Shown here one piece after another: positions 1 to 9,066 of a DNA stretch of 64,000 nucleotides (position 1 is its first letter; every line of letters begins with the position of its first letter). The notes beneath the pieces were generated by a model. That model did no database searches, had not been told where the DNA came from, and saw only the letters and a list, made by a program, of their open reading frames with translations. Source of the DNA: Endozoicomonas montiporae CL-33 (lineage in GTDB: Bacteria; Pseudomonadota; Gammaproteobacteria; Pseudomonadales; Endozoicomonadaceae); the NCBI RefSeq assembly GCF_001583435.1, contig NZ_CP013251.1, positions 3,547,215 to 3,611,214 of the forward strand. Direction: 5' to 3'. A program made the position numbers and the translations under genes.

Positions 1-2
1 TT

Positions 3-359
3 TATGAAGAGCTTTACTGTCCAAGAGGACAGGATGAGAACTTCATCAAACATCTGAAAAGTGATCTGTCCGGCGACAGATTGTCCGATCAGGGCTTTTT
101 GGCTAACCATTTGAGAATGTTTTATGCCTGTGCCGCTTATGTTTTGCACTATGAGTTAAGAACCAAGACTTTGAAAGGTACGGAGCTGGAAAAAGCGCAG
201 CCATCAACGGTGATCATGAAGCTCTGTAAAGTTGCAGTCAAAGTGGTTGAATATAAAGACCGAATTAAACTTCATCTGCCGCGTAGCTGCCCATTCAAGA
301 GGCTTTTGCAGCATGTGACAGAAGTCTTTTACCAGATGCCGATACTTCGACCGGGGTAG
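3..359 (+). pseudogene. IS1380-type transposase, C-terminal part (runs off the window edge)
   Basis: The reading frame is open from the window edge to a TAG at 357-359, so only the last ~118 residues are seen. The stretch YEELYCPRGQDENFIKH, followed by a hydrophobic segment containing LRMFYACAAYVL, resembles the C-terminal end of IS1380-family DDE transposases, where a Tyr/Glu-rich YEELYxxRG motif carries the catalytic Glu region and is followed by a 'NxLRMLLxAxAYVL' helix. Transposases of this family cut and paste their own element. Whether the gene is intact upstream cannot be told from this window. Family assignment is by motif recall only. Confidence 0.6.
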
Positions 360-1026
360 CAACTTTCATAAGACTCAATCAAGGTACATAGCAACCAGAT
401 GAAAGAGCCTTGGGGCTTTCCGTTATCCTGAAATAGCAGGATTCGTTGATTAGCGTCTAATCTGTAAGCAAGTATGGGCTGCAATGTCTTTCACATGGTT
501 AACAGAGCAACAGGCTTGCGGAAAAGTCCAAAATTAAGAGGATGGGATGGTAGTTGCTGCTTGTTTATGAAATATCCGGGTTAGTGTGATCAAAAGAAAA
601 AACCGTAAACTGAAGTAATTTATTCAAAAGATAAATGTTGTAGCGTCCTTCTTTCAGACCATCAATAACAACATTAACTTCTCTGTGGATGCGATCCGAA
701 GCGGTTACCATCTGGCCAGATAATCCAGAAACATGGATGGGGAAAACAACGGGTGACGATAAACTTAAATCGCCTCTAACCTGTCGTAGTAGTGCAAGCC
801 CCGGACCTTCTGCTTTATTATTTTTTTCTCGTTTTGCGATGGTCATCAGGTACTTTGCAATATCTGTCGAAAGCAACCAGTTCAGCTAATCCCGCACAAC
901 ATACGCCTTAAGTCGTATTAAAACTGATTGGTCGTACAGATAATTGATGAGCACATAAAAACTGCCTCACGCTTTTCGTGCTCCTTTTCCAGTTTGTTTA
1001 CCCTGAAACCCCGGCTACGATGATCG
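360..1026. other. Gene-poor stretch between two IS elements
   Basis: No recognisable gene. The minus-strand frame 565-876 could encode 103 residues (contains SGLSGQMVTASDRIHREV) but shows no family I know and no convincing ribosome binding site. It may be a remnant of an older gene. The flanks presumably hold the right end of the IS1380-type element and one end of the IS4-like element, but I could not define terminal repeats. Confidence 0.4.
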
Positions 1027-2376
1027 CTATGATGTGTCGAACTGGATCTTTCTTGCAGCAGTACCGTGAATGATCGCTTGGAACATCTCCTCCCAACTCT
1101 CAATCAGCCAGGAAAGAAAGTAACGCAGAATCAATTTCCAGAGATAGGTGCGTGTTCCACGCGCCCTTAGTTTCAGGGCTTTCTGGAAGACCGGGCAACA
1201 TAGTTGCTGTATTTGATCCACCAGGAAAGCCAGGAAGGTCAGGTAAGCCAGATTGGTTGCCAGGTGCTGCTCACCGTGACCATAGTTGTGTTCAAGTTCG
1301 TAGCCTTGGTTCTTCAGGGTATTGAAGGTTTCATTTTCTATGTGCCAACGACATCTTCCTCCTTCGGCTGTGGGGAGTACAGTTTCTTCGGTTAACGGGA
1401 TGTCGGTTATCCAGCCCCAGGTGTGCCGTTTGCCTTTCTTGTCTGTTTCGACGTAATCAAGCACATTGACGATTTCAACCGGTTCAGTCTTGTTCAGGGG
1501 AACCCCATTGGCATAACGGCACCAGTGTTTGGCACCGTTGCCGTCAGTCATCTCAAATCGTTTGACATCGCCCTTCTGATCCAGCGCATCCATAGCCTCA
1601 ATCATCGAAGTGTGATTGCCATCTTTGGCAACAATGATGTAGTGCCACCCATAACTTCTTATCAGTCGAACTGTCGGGCCATCAGCGTAGAGACCGTCCA
1701 GCACAATAACCAGCTTCAATTGTGGGTGATCTCGCTTGATGTCTGAAAGGAGACGTTTGAGGGCATTTTTTTCACAGTCATTCTTGGTTGTGCCATCTTG
1801 GTGAACAATGGGCTCGGGGGCCAGAGGCAATACGGTTTCTCTGTCAGGATGGACAATGCAGGCGGCCAGCATCTGGTGATAGTAAGCTTCATTGGCCTTA
1901 CCTTCATTTTTTATACAGCACTCCTGACAGCGGCACTTGCCTGAGTAGTAAAGCCCTGTCCCATCAATGGCTAACAGGTAATGATCCTTCAGGCCGGCGC
2001 AAGAAAAGCGGAAGCCCTTGAGCCCTCCACCCCGCTGTACTTCATTGAACAGCAGCTTGAAAGGTTCTCTCATTGCCCCTGGATCTACAGGATCAAGGGT
2101 GGAGCGCATGTAAGTGTCACAGGGTATCCTGCCTTGAACCCGGTATAGATGCTTCAAGTTGAACTTGAGTTCTTCGGTTTCCCGCTCACGGTCAAACTCC
2201 AGCAAGGATGGGTACTTGAGGTGCATCATAGCGAAAGCCGACATCAAGGTGTCCAGCAATGAAATCTTGTCTTTACGGCGGTTTGGGCGGTGGTCTGGAA
2301 TGCTGTCGAAGCTGTCGTAGATCATCTGGATCATGCTGTCGAGGCACAGATGCTTTCGTGGTTTATGATCAGGCAT
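1027..2376 (-). CDS. IS4-like DDE transposase
   Basis: A 449-residue protein with the layout of IS4-like DDE transposases. The first Asp lies in LLAIDGTGLYYS (about residue 140), the second in KLVIVLDGLYADGP (about 225), and the Glu region is RCRWHIENETFNTLKNQGY (about 345). A Cys-rich insert (CRCQECC) follows the first Asp, a potential metal-binding knuckle. The protein would catalyse cut-and-paste transposition. The frame is intact, so the element may be active. I could not delimit its inverted repeats. Neighbours are all other IS remnants. The exact ISfinder family (IS4 or an unclassified relative) is not certain. Confidence 0.8.
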   Translation of the reverse strand: MPDHKPRKHLCLDSMIQMIYDSFDSIPDHRPNRRKDKISLLDTLMSAFAMMHLKYPSLLEFDRERETEELKFNLKHLYRVQGRIPCDTYMRSTLDPVDPGAMREPFKLLFNEVQRGGGLKGFRFSCAGLKDHYLLAIDGTGLYYSGKCRCQECCIKNEGKANEAYYHQMLAACIVHPDRETVLPLAPEPIVHQDGTTKNDCEKNALKRLLSDIKRDHPQLKLVIVLDGLYADGPTVRLIRSYGWHYIIVAKDGNHTSMIEAMDALDQKGDVKRFEMTDGNGAKHWCRYANGVPLNKTEPVEIVNVLDYVETDKKGKRHTWGWITDIPLTEETVLPTAEGGRCRWHIENETFNTLKNQGYELEHNYGHGEQHLATNLAYLTFLAFLVDQIQQLCCPVFQKALKLRARGTRTYLWKLILRYFLSWLIESWEEMFQAIIHGTAARKIQFDTS

Positions 2377-2715
2377 GGCTCTGAATAACTGATTACGGTC
2401 GTCTATCCCCCAAAATTAGACGCAAAAGTCTGCGAATGCTTCAATTTTCTACGCTGCTGAATCCCTTGTGATTACTGGTTGTAATTGAAAGTGCGGGATT
2501 AGCTGCAACCAGTTTTCGGTTTTACGGAACTGCGCAACCAGCTGATGAATACAGGAAAAATTGAACCCTACACTGTTGACACCGACCTGAACACCACACG
2601 TTAACCGCGCGGCATCTGATATTGATTCTATAACGCGAAGGACGACTTTTTTGACTTCTCATGAGGCATGACTACACCAACATCTGTATACAAAGACAGA
2701 TTGCTAAAATAGCCG
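2377..2715. other. Non-coding stretch between two IS transposases
   Basis: This 339-bp stretch holds no gene I can support. It should contain the promoter-proximal end of the IS4-like element and the left end of the IS982-type element. I see no convincing matched terminal repeats by eye. Confidence 0.4.
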
Positions 2716-3610
2716 GTGACAGTCATGCCCATAGAAGAGTTTATCATTAATGTCTTTTGTCTGATTGATGACCTGTTCAAAGAGCTTTTCCCGAAGCCAT
2801 TAAGAACTCGTGGTTTCAAGCCCAAGCTCACTGATAGTGAGGTGATCACCATAGAAATTGTCGGTGAGTGGCTTGGCTATCATAAGGACAAGGATATCTG
2901 GCGGTACTTTCGACGACACTGGCTGCACCTCTTCCCCAATATACCGGCCCGAACAAAACTGGCCTCACAAGGGGCGAATCTCTGGGCCGTAAAGCAAAAA
3001 ATCACTGAACGATTAGTAAAGTTATTGGGTGCTGACATGGATGATGTTCACCTGATCGATGGCTTCCCTATAGAGGTTTGCAACAGAGCCAGGGCAAAGC
3101 GGCGAAAGATTTTTAACGACGAAGTGGCCTATGGCTACTGTGCATCCAAAAAGAAATCATTTTTTGGTTTTCAGGGTCACCTATTAATTTCGATGACAGG
3201 GATACCTGTTTCTCTGAGTTTGACCTGCGAACGTTGACGAAAGAGATGCCGCTTACGACTTGATAGAAACTATTGCCGGATTGCTGCTGGGTGATAAAGG
3301 CTACATCAGGCCGATTTTCAGAGAAGATTGCGAAGCTATTGGCATAGACCTGCAAACACCCTTGAGGAAAAACATGAAGGATAGCCGTCCCAAAAAGTTC
3401 GTAAAACTGATTATGCGAGTTCGGCGCAGGGTTGAAACAGTCATAGGGCAGCTGGCGCATTACTTCGATATTGAGTACAGCGGCTGTCGTAACATGTGGC
3501 ATATGACCGCACGGATAGCCCGCAAGCTGCTGGCCTATAACGTGGGCGTGTTCCTGAATGTGCAGGCAGGGAAGCCTGCTATTCAATTCGAGAACTTGAT
3601 AGCCGCTTGA
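2716..3610 (+). pseudogene. IS982-type transposase, frameshifted
   Basis: Two consecutive frames make one protein. The first (2716-3237, 173 residues) contains KLTDSEVITIEIVGEWLGY and HLIDGFPIEVCNRARAKR. The second (readable from about 3233, to 3610) contains DERDAAYDLIETIAGLLLGDKGYI and RRRVETVIGQLAHYFDIE. These are the N-terminal, middle and catalytic C-terminal parts of IS982-family transposases. The break is at 3225-3240: the first frame ends ...LTCER-stop while the continuation NVDERDAAYD is in another frame. Inserting two bases after the ACC codon at about 3224-3226 restores a plausible LTAANVDERDA, so a 2-bp loss is the simplest explanation. This copy is probably inactive, unless the break is a sequencing error. 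Confidence 0.8.
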
Positions 3611-3719
3611 AAAGTTGATCTCCGCCATGAAAGGGCTGGTGTTTAAAAAATAACTTATCGTCCGTCCGTAAAGTAGTAATTTCTGCCCTACCTGTTAAAA
3701 GTCGGTCTTCGCGTAACTC

Positions 3720-3786
3720 TATGAAGGGTAATACATTGTGTACGAATTTTCTTGAGTCAGTGGTCTATAGCTTTTGAAACAGCCTC
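3720..3786 (-). repeat. Terminal fragment of an IS5-type element
   Basis: This segment is the reverse complement of 10328-10394, with a small indel. Shared features are the outer terminus AGAGGCTGTTT(C/T)AAAAGCTA and the inner text CCACTGACTCAAGAAAATTCG. Only the end of the element remains here. It supplies the last codons and stop of the unknown gene to its right (3765-4304). Confidence 0.75.
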
Positions 3787-4304
3787 TGAGAAGCTGAAGA
3801 ATGCTGCGCCTCATTAAAAGTCGCACCACTATCGAAAATGCCTGAAGATTCAGCAGCACTCACCAATTCTTCCGGATCTAAATAAGAGCCTGAAGATGAG
3901 AACCTATCATTGTACATGCGAATGACAGAGCTCAGATCCTGGTTGATTTGCTGATCATTTGGGTTAATCAAATATCCGTGACTAATCATGGCACTAAACA
4001 AGCGATCCCGAACACCGTCTTGATTAAAATAATCCACGACTCTTTTGTTGTTATTAACCTGCAGCAGCTGGTTTAGGCGACTATCAAAATCAGACCGCCC
4101 GTTAAGCCCTGCACCGGACTCCAAAGCAAACAGCAAAATCAGGCTACCAAGCCCAAAGGTCAGCAACCTTCTCCCATATTTACCCAAGGTAAAACATTCC
4201 CTCAGATCAACATAGCCGATCGTTTTTTTTATTTTCATGACTTTGATTAACACCTTCATGCAGAAACACATCAAAGACTGTTGATACCCGTTCACTCCGG
4301 GCAT
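3765..4304 (-). pseudogene. Unknown membrane or exported protein, 3' end replaced by an IS end
   Basis: I do not recognise this 179-residue protein. A basic stretch (GKYGRR) is followed by one hydrophobic segment (LLTFGLGSLILLFALESGAG, about residues 47-66), which could be a signal anchor. The rest is polar. Internal Met codons (for example at 4238, giving MKIKKT...) are alternative starts. The last six residues, RLFQKL, and the TAG are encoded by the IS5-type terminal repeat at 3720-3786, so the native C-terminus has been lost. Function is unknown. Confidence 0.45.
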
Positions 4305-4477
4305 TCGTCCTGCTCAAAACGGAACGCCAAGCAGTCTAGACCATAAAAAGAACCATCATTCATCTACCCTGATGCATTGACTATCAACTTCGAACATCAC
4401 TTATTGGTAGCAATATCCATTTGCTCGCACCCGGATGAGGTTTATACTCGGCGCCACTTTTACTCAGGACTGCTTTT

Positions 4478-5341
4478 ATGACTGAACAGTTTGTTAAAAT
4501 TGGACGCCAGAACCGCCTGAAGGTCGTTGACAAGGTGGGCTTCGGTGTATTTCTGGACGGTAAGCAGTTTGACGAAATCCTTCTGCCCAAACGCTTTGTG
4601 CCAGAAGGCTGCTCGGTGGGTGATGAAGTAGATGTATTTGTCTACCTCGACTCCGACGATTGCCTGATTGCCACCACCGAAACACCGCTGGCCCGGGTGG
4701 GTGAGTTTGCCAGCCTTATGGTTAAACAGGTGAATCCGGTGGGGGCGTTTCTGGATTGGAACCTGGGCAAAGACCTGCTGTGCCCTTACCCGGAACAGAA
4801 AACCCGGATGGAAGCAGGAAAGTCCTATGTCGTGTATCTGTATCAGGATGACCAGAGCCGTCGCATTGTTGCTTCCAGCAAAATCAACCGTTTCCTGAGC
4901 CAGCAAAAGCCCACCTACAAAAACGGTCAGCCTGTCTCACTGCTGATCAGTGACCGCACCGATCTTGGTTATATGGCGATTATTAACAACCGCCACCAAG
5001 GTTTGATCTTCGATCAGGACGTTCAGGAGTCTGGTAAAGCGCTGTCTATTGGCGACCATCTGGATGGTTTTATCAAACGGGTTCGTGACGACGGTAAAAT
5101 TGATTTGAGCCTTAAAAAGCCGGGCTTTGATAAAAGCGCCGTGTCCGGTCTGGGTCAGGCGATACTGGATCAACTGAATGCCAATAATGGTTTTCTGCCC
5201 ATTAACGACAAAACTGATCCTGCTATTATTCGCAAACAGTTTAGCGCCAGTAAACGCAGTTTTAAAATGGCACTGGGCGGCTTATACAAACAGCGCCTGA
5301 TTACCATCGAAGAGAAAGGCATTCGCGCTGTTACAGAGTAA
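4478..5341 (+). CDS. S1-domain RNA-binding protein of the CvfB/YitL family
   Basis: The 287-residue product matches the CvfB family in length and layout: an N-terminal S1-like barrel (GRQNRLKVVDKVGFGVFLDG), two further S1-like repeats (VNPVGAFLDWNLGKDLLCP and LGYMAIINNRHQGLIFDQDV), and a C-terminal winged-helix segment (DPAIIRKQFSASKRSFKMALGGLYK, about residues 244-270). CvfB in Staphylococcus binds RNA and affects virulence gene expression. The gammaproteobacterial homologues are usually annotated as putative RNA-binding proteins acting in the cytoplasm. An AGGAC sequence lies just upstream of the ATG. The gene stands alone, converging on idi with a 6-bp gap. Confidence 0.85.
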   Translation: MTEQFVKIGRQNRLKVVDKVGFGVFLDGKQFDEILLPKRFVPEGCSVGDEVDVFVYLDSDDCLIATTETPLARVGEFASLMVKQVNPVGAFLDWNLGKDLLCPYPEQKTRMEAGKSYVVYLYQDDQSRRIVASSKINRFLSQQKPTYKNGQPVSLLISDRTDLGYMAIINNRHQGLIFDQDVQESGKALSIGDHLDGFIKRVRDDGKIDLSLKKPGFDKSAVSGLGQAILDQLNANNGFLPINDKTDPAIIRKQFSASKRSFKMALGGLYKQRLITIEEKGIRAVTE

Positions 5342-5347
5342 CCGTAC

Positions 5348-6049
5348 TCAAACCCTGATGATCCGCTGATCAGCCAATTGCTCCAGGGCCTTCTGATCCT
5401 GAATATGTGGCCACCAGCCCGGCAACAGCTGTTCGGCAATAATCCGGAACCAGGGAGCCACAAGAACCTCTTGGCTCAAGAGCAATTCAGCCAGTTCATC
5501 ACGGGACACCCAACGGACAGATTCAACCTCGTTGGCATTCAGAGCCAGTGTCACACTGGCTCTGGCAATGAGGATATGATCCAGTTCTTCTTCAACCCAG
5601 CCATTACCGGATTCTGCCCGATAATGCAGGCGGGTCATGGCCGTAAAGTCGCCTTCTACCAGTTCATCCCTGATCCCCAGCTCCTGAGCCAGTTTCCTGA
5701 TAGCTGCCCGTTTCACCCCTGCACTGCCATCCGTTTCCAGTTCATCTTCTGAATAAAGCGGGTGGGAACAGCAGGTATTTGCCCAATAGCCGGGAAAGGT
5801 AATTTTGTCAGCAGAGCGTTTCTGAATCAGCAGTTGCCCCTGTTCATTAAACAGCAACACACTGAACGCCCTGTGCAATACACCGGTACCAACATGAGCA
5901 TGGTATTTGGACACGCTGCCTGTTACCTCATCACCGGCTGTCACCCGGATGAGTAATTCCCCCATCAGGTCAGCCTGTTGCTGGTCATCAGCATGGCTAT
6001 CGAGATAATGCTTCAGGGTATTTTCCTGTTCAGGAAAAGAGGCAGGCAT
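5348..6049 (-). CDS. idi: Isopentenyl-diphosphate delta-isomerase, type 1 (Nudix fold)
   Basis: The 233-residue protein carries the hallmarks of the type 1 (IDI1-like) enzyme. FPGYWANTCCSHPLYS (residues 85-100) has the catalytic Cys of the TNTCCSHP-type motif, and GWVEEELDHIL (150-160) has the catalytic Glu. HRAFSVLLFNEQGQLLIQKR is the Nudix-fold start, and WFRIIAEQLLPGWW is the conserved C-terminal helix. It interconverts IPP and DMAPP in the cytoplasm. At 233 residues it is longer than the ~180-residue E. coli enzyme and closer to eukaryotic and marine bacterial forms, because of an N-terminal extension. It is convergent with the cvfB-like gene. Confidence 0.9.
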   Translation of the reverse strand: MPASFPEQENTLKHYLDSHADDQQQADLMGELLIRVTAGDEVTGSVSKYHAHVGTGVLHRAFSVLLFNEQGQLLIQKRSADKITFPGYWANTCCSHPLYSEDELETDGSAGVKRAAIRKLAQELGIRDELVEGDFTAMTRLHYRAESGNGWVEEELDHILIARASVTLALNANEVESVRWVSRDELAELLLSQEVLVAPWFRIIAEQLLPGWWPHIQDQKALEQLADQRIIRV

Positions 6050-6266
6050 AAAAGGAAGACTCCATTATTGAGAAGAACAATTGTACAAGGTAGCTGATTT
6101 TCGGCGAAACCATGCAGGATTAACCATCATCAGATAGTGAAGCCACTTGAGGTTGTCCGAAAAAAGCGCCAGAGAATACCTGAATTCCTGACCCGTTGCC
6201 AAAGAAGGCTCTGACTCCCTCATTCCCATCCGTTAACAAAAAACGGTCGGTAGTGGGCCAGAACTG

Positions 6267-6767
6267 TTATATCGCGTGAATATTGACCCCAAACTCAACT
6301 TTATTAATCAATAATCCAATAACAATATCGTGCATCTTTTCGAGCTTTGAAAAACAAATTGTCTTTCTGGCCAACCGTTTAATCCAAGTCCGAAAATTAA
6401 GGTTTTTACGCTCTATCTTCTGAGTGTTTGCTTTACCAATAATATGCATGTTTTCATCAAGGTGTCGCTCATAGGCTCCCCAATCATCGGTGTAAAATTT
6501 ATTAATACCAAATGGCTTCAGAAGTGTTTTGAGTTCTTTAAAAACTTCATCTTTCCGTTTTCCGAAAACATAAGCAAGCACGGTATTTGTAGCGTGATCA
6601 ACAGCATACCAAAGCCAGCGTTGGTTCGATTTATCATGAACATACGACCACTGCTCATCTAGCTCAGCCTCTTGGCAGACAAGCCCTACATGAATAATTG
6701 CATCTGACTTGAGATCAATAGTTTGAATATTTGGGTTGACCTTTACCAGACCGCTTTCTTTTTTTTT
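6267..6767 (-). CDS. insB: IS1 InsB reading frame (made by -1 frameshift from insA)
   Basis: The frame is open from the A9 run at 6759-6767 to the stop at 6267. Readable landmarks are DEQWSYVHDKSNQRWLWYAV (catalytic Asp and Trp region), YVFGKRKDE, the second Asp in FYTDDWGAYERH, and KIERKNLNFRTWIKRLARKT with the terminal Glu. These are the DDE residues of IS1 InsB. As in IS1, no independent start is needed: ribosomes would slip -1 on the A run at the end of insA to make the InsAB' transposase. An ATG start within the frame would remove the first catalytic Asp. Confidence 0.85.
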   Translation of the reverse strand, partial: KKKESGLVKVNPNIQTIDLKSDAIIHVGLVCQEAELDEQWSYVHDKSNQRWLWYAVDHATNTVLAYVFGKRKDEVFKELKTLLKPFGINKFYTDDWGAYERHLDENMHIIGKANTQKIERKNLNFRTWIKRLARKTICFSKLEKMHDIVIGLLINKVEFGVNIHAI

Positions 6768-7024
6768 AGAGTCTTTATTACTGTTGTCTTGCTTATTCCG
6801 AGTACTTTACTTGTATCCCTGATTCCGCTGCCATTTATTGCCATATCGATGATTTTTTCTTTAACGCCAGGCTCACAGGCCTTGTAGCGATATTCAAGCA
6901 TGAAGGTTTTGATTTCACATTTGTCATTACAGCAATAGTATCGTGGAACATCATGAGTGCTGTATCCGAAAGGCCGAACTTGGTTACTGCCACATGTTGT
7001 ACAGAGGACTTGCGTAAGGCACAT
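6743..7024 (-). CDS. insA: IS1 InsA, DNA-binding regulator of transposition
   Basis: A 93-residue protein with an N-terminal zinc-finger-like part (CTTCGSNQVRPFGYSTHDVPRYYCCNDKC, abbreviated: four spaced Cys in two pairs, residues 9-36) and a C-terminal helix-turn-helix (GSGIRDTSKVLGISKTTVIKTL). It ends just after the slippery A9 at 6759-6767, where the insB frame begins. In IS1, InsA represses transcription from the element's own promoter and shares its N-terminus with the InsAB' transposase. It lies wholly inside the 6249-7103 element. Confidence 0.85.
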   Translation of the reverse strand: MCLTQVLCTTCGSNQVRPFGYSTHDVPRYYCCNDKCEIKTFMLEYRYKACEPGVKEKIIDMAINGSGIRDTSKVLGISKTTVIKTLKKKKAVW

Positions 7025-7208
7025 TTTTAAACCGCATTTTTCAAAGTTGCCGAATGTCGTATTTTAGCAGACAGGGCTAGAATCACAGAACTGTGCCACT
7101 ACCAAACGGTCAACAGGTCGTAAAAAGCGCTCATATTTTAATCAAAGACTTGATTATCCTCTCTAAGATGAACACAATCGGCACCCTCCTACTAAAGCAG
7201 TATTCCCC

Positions 7209-7631
7209 ATGCGTAAATACGAAAACTCTTTACCCCTGAAATTGCTGAAAGCGCGTGAAGCGGCTATGAGCTTTTTTCGCCCCATGCTTCAGGAGCACTC
7301 GATTACCGAACAACAGTGGCGTGTACTGAGGGTATTGAATGACCATGAGGAAATGGAAACCAAACAGTTAGCCGAAACCTGCTGCATTCTCAGCCCCAGC
7401 CTGACAGGCATTATCCAGCGACTGGAGCAGCAGGAATACGTACAGCGTCGTAAGTCTCCCGACGACCACCGTCGTACCCTGATCAGTGCCACAGAAAAAG
7501 CCCGCAGCCTGCTGGAAGAAATGGCACCGGAAGTTGACGCCAGCTACAACAAGCTCACCAGTAGCCTGTCGAAAGAAAAAATGGAAATCCTTAACGAACT
7601 GCTGACCGATGTCAGTCAGATTAAGCCCTGA
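7209..7631 (+). CDS. hpaR: MarR-family regulator, HpaR-like
   Basis: A 140-residue winged-helix protein. The N-terminus LLKAREAAMSFFRPMLQEHSITEQQWRVLR is very like HpaR, the regulator of homoprotocatechuate degradation, quoted here for residues 12-41 in outline. The recognition helix (LSPSLTGIIQRLEQQ) and the wing with the DDHRR signature follow. MarR proteins bind palindromic operators as dimers and usually release DNA when they bind an aromatic ligand. The next gene, convergent, belongs to an aromatic-ring dioxygenase family, which fits an aromatic-compound theme. No homoprotocatechuate pathway genes are in the window, so the effector is unknown and the symbol is tentative. Confidence 0.8.
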   Translation: MRKYENSLPLKLLKAREAAMSFFRPMLQEHSITEQQWRVLRVLNDHEEMETKQLAETCCILSPSLTGIIQRLEQQEYVQRRKSPDDHRRTLISATEKARSLLEEMAPEVDASYNKLTSSLSKEKMEILNELLTDVSQIKP

Positions 7632-7651
7632 TCAGGGCTTAAATCCCCCCT

Positions 7652-7978
7652 CTACAGCTTGTCCAGATCCAGCGTTTCCTGATTTCCCAGCCAGAACACG
7701 TACTCGGTATGATCTCTGATATCATCGCCGGTCAGCCCGTGAACCATCACCGTCAGACTGTTCCGGTTTACCAGTAGCCAGGGAATCAGTTCTCCGAACC
7801 GCCCGGCACTGAAAGCCAGCTGGCAACTTCCTCTCGGGTGTGGCCCAACCGGCTGACTGTGCAATCGTCCCATTTTAAGATTGAAGCGCTCATCGGCGGC
7901 TCTGCATAATGATTCAGCCACCGCATATTCGTCAGGATCAAAATAGATATGGGCGTGATACCCTTTAATGGTGTCCAC
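7652..7978 (-). CDS. DOPA 4,5-dioxygenase family protein
   Basis: A 108-residue protein of the small DOPA-dioxygenase family. YHAHIYFDPDE near the N-terminus supplies the His-x-His pair, QPVGPHPRGSCQLAF in the middle supplies another His, and MVHGLTGDDIRDHTEYVFWLG near the end contributes further His residues. Family members include plant and fungal DOPA dioxygenases that open the ring of dihydroxylated aromatics. Bacterial members are mostly uncharacterised, so the substrate is not known. It converges on the HpaR-like regulator with a 20-bp gap, and a shared aromatic-compound role is a reasonable inference. Confidence 0.82.
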   Translation of the reverse strand: MDTIKGYHAHIYFDPDEYAVAESLCRAADERFNLKMGRLHSQPVGPHPRGSCQLAFSAGRFGELIPWLLVNRNSLTVMVHGLTGDDIRDHTEYVFWLGNQETLDLDKL

Positions 7979-8179
7979 TGCCTTTCCTCCGTACGAATAA
8001 AATCTGTTGATTGTTTTTTATCTTGTCACAGATCAATTTTTTTTCTGGCCAACGCCATTATTTTAAAAGAACTCTGCACGCTTATCACTGAGTATCAATG
8101 AGCTGTCGTACAAAAAATTCAACAGACAGACTCAGCCTGTATCGGATTCCTTTTCCAATAACGCTATAACGAGAACGAT

Positions 8180-8647
8180 ATGATTACCGGTAATCTGAAA
8201 GACATCGACGATATCCACCAGTTTAACCCCATCATCAAGATGGCAATGAAAGACATCATTGCCAGGATGGATGATGCTCTGACCGCCTGCAAACGTTACG
8301 AAGTGATGGGCGAAGACCTGTACTGGTACTCAGACACCCTCGAAGGTTGTGACTGTGAGGAAACCTCGCCGGAATTTCATGACCAGTACGTCGATATTGA
8401 AGTGGTACTGAAAGGCCGTGAAGTGATTGGTTATTCAGAAAATAATCAATACGACACAGTGACTGATGATCATATTCTGGATCAGGACGTTGCCTACGTA
8501 GAAGGCATCAAAGATGAAAGGTACCTGTCTCTGGGCGAAGGCGACTTTGCCATTTTCTACCCAGGAGACATTCATCGCCCCTGCTATCGCAAGGATGATA
8601 AGAAAATTCAGAAGGCTGTGATCAAGATTAACAAAACCCTGCTATGA
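8180..8647 (+). CDS. YhcH/YjgK/YiaL family protein
   Basis: The 155-residue sequence matches the YhcH/YjgK/YiaL (DUF386) family, related to the beta subunit of the evolved beta-galactosidase: GNLKDIDDIHQFNPIIK at the start, FHDQYVDIEVVLKGREVIGY in the middle, and GDFAIFYPGDIHRPCY, a cupin-like metal-binding motif with His, near the end. Members are cytoplasmic double-stranded beta-helix proteins linked to sialic acid or other sugar metabolism, with unclear chemistry. No sugar genes flank it here, so the role stays open. The start follows GAGAACG with good spacing. Confidence 0.85.
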   Translation: MITGNLKDIDDIHQFNPIIKMAMKDIIARMDDALTACKRYEVMGEDLYWYSDTLEGCDCEETSPEFHDQYVDIEVVLKGREVIGYSENNQYDTVTDDHILDQDVAYVEGIKDERYLSLGEGDFAIFYPGDIHRPCYRKDDKKIQKAVIKINKTLL

Positions 8648-8886
8648 CTCATCACGATTAGCTCAAGGGCAGTTTCAAAAGACTCGGAGAGACGTAGTTG
8701 AATATCGTCACGGATCTTGAATCAATCAACGACCACTTCGATGGTATTTTTTCTTTTTTATCTTACCGAGAATCCGGTAATCCCTATACCTCGCTAGAGC
8801 GATTTTGAAAGAGTCAGAATACGACGCCTTTCTCACAATGCTGTCGCTGTGTTCACAAACAAGCGTAGAACCAGCACAAAGGAAGC

Positions 8887-9061
8887 CCCCCAACTTTAGG
8901 AGGCTGTCGCAAAAGTCCTGAAAACGCGAAGTATTAAAACTTCGTCGTTCCCGCGCAGGCGGGAACCCACCATAAATAGTGGATCTCCGCATTCGCAGAG
9001 ATGACGATTGAGAGTTAATTCCGTCATTCCATTACTTTTGCTACAACCTCTTAGTTGGGGG
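8887..9061. repeat. MITE-like palindromic repeat (~175 bp)
   Basis: Imperfect terminal inverted repeats bound this element: CCCCCAACTTTAGGAGGCTG at the left and CCCCCAACTAAGAGGTTGTA on the opposite strand at the right, each followed by GCAAAAGT. It contains GTTCCCGCGCAGGCGGGAAC, a small palindrome of a type common in dispersed bacterial repeats. A related half (CATTCCCACGAAGGTGGGAA) sits alone at 10690-10712. There is no coding capacity. It lies just downstream of the Gfo/Idh pseudogene stop. Confidence 0.7.
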
Positions 9062-9066
9062 AGTTG

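Larger units (their letters stand above)
6249..7103 (-). mobile_element. IS1-family insertion sequence with 8-bp target duplication
   Basis: An 855-bp element bounded by inverted repeats: GGTAGTGGGCCAGAACTGT at 6249 and, on the other strand, GGTAGTGGCACAGTTCTGT ending at 7103. The octamer AAACGGTC flanks both sides (6241-6248 and 7104-7111), which is a perfect target-site duplication of the 8-9 bp expected for IS1. Inside are insA and insB with an A9 frameshift site. All parts are intact, so the insertion is recent and possibly active. Confidence 0.92.
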
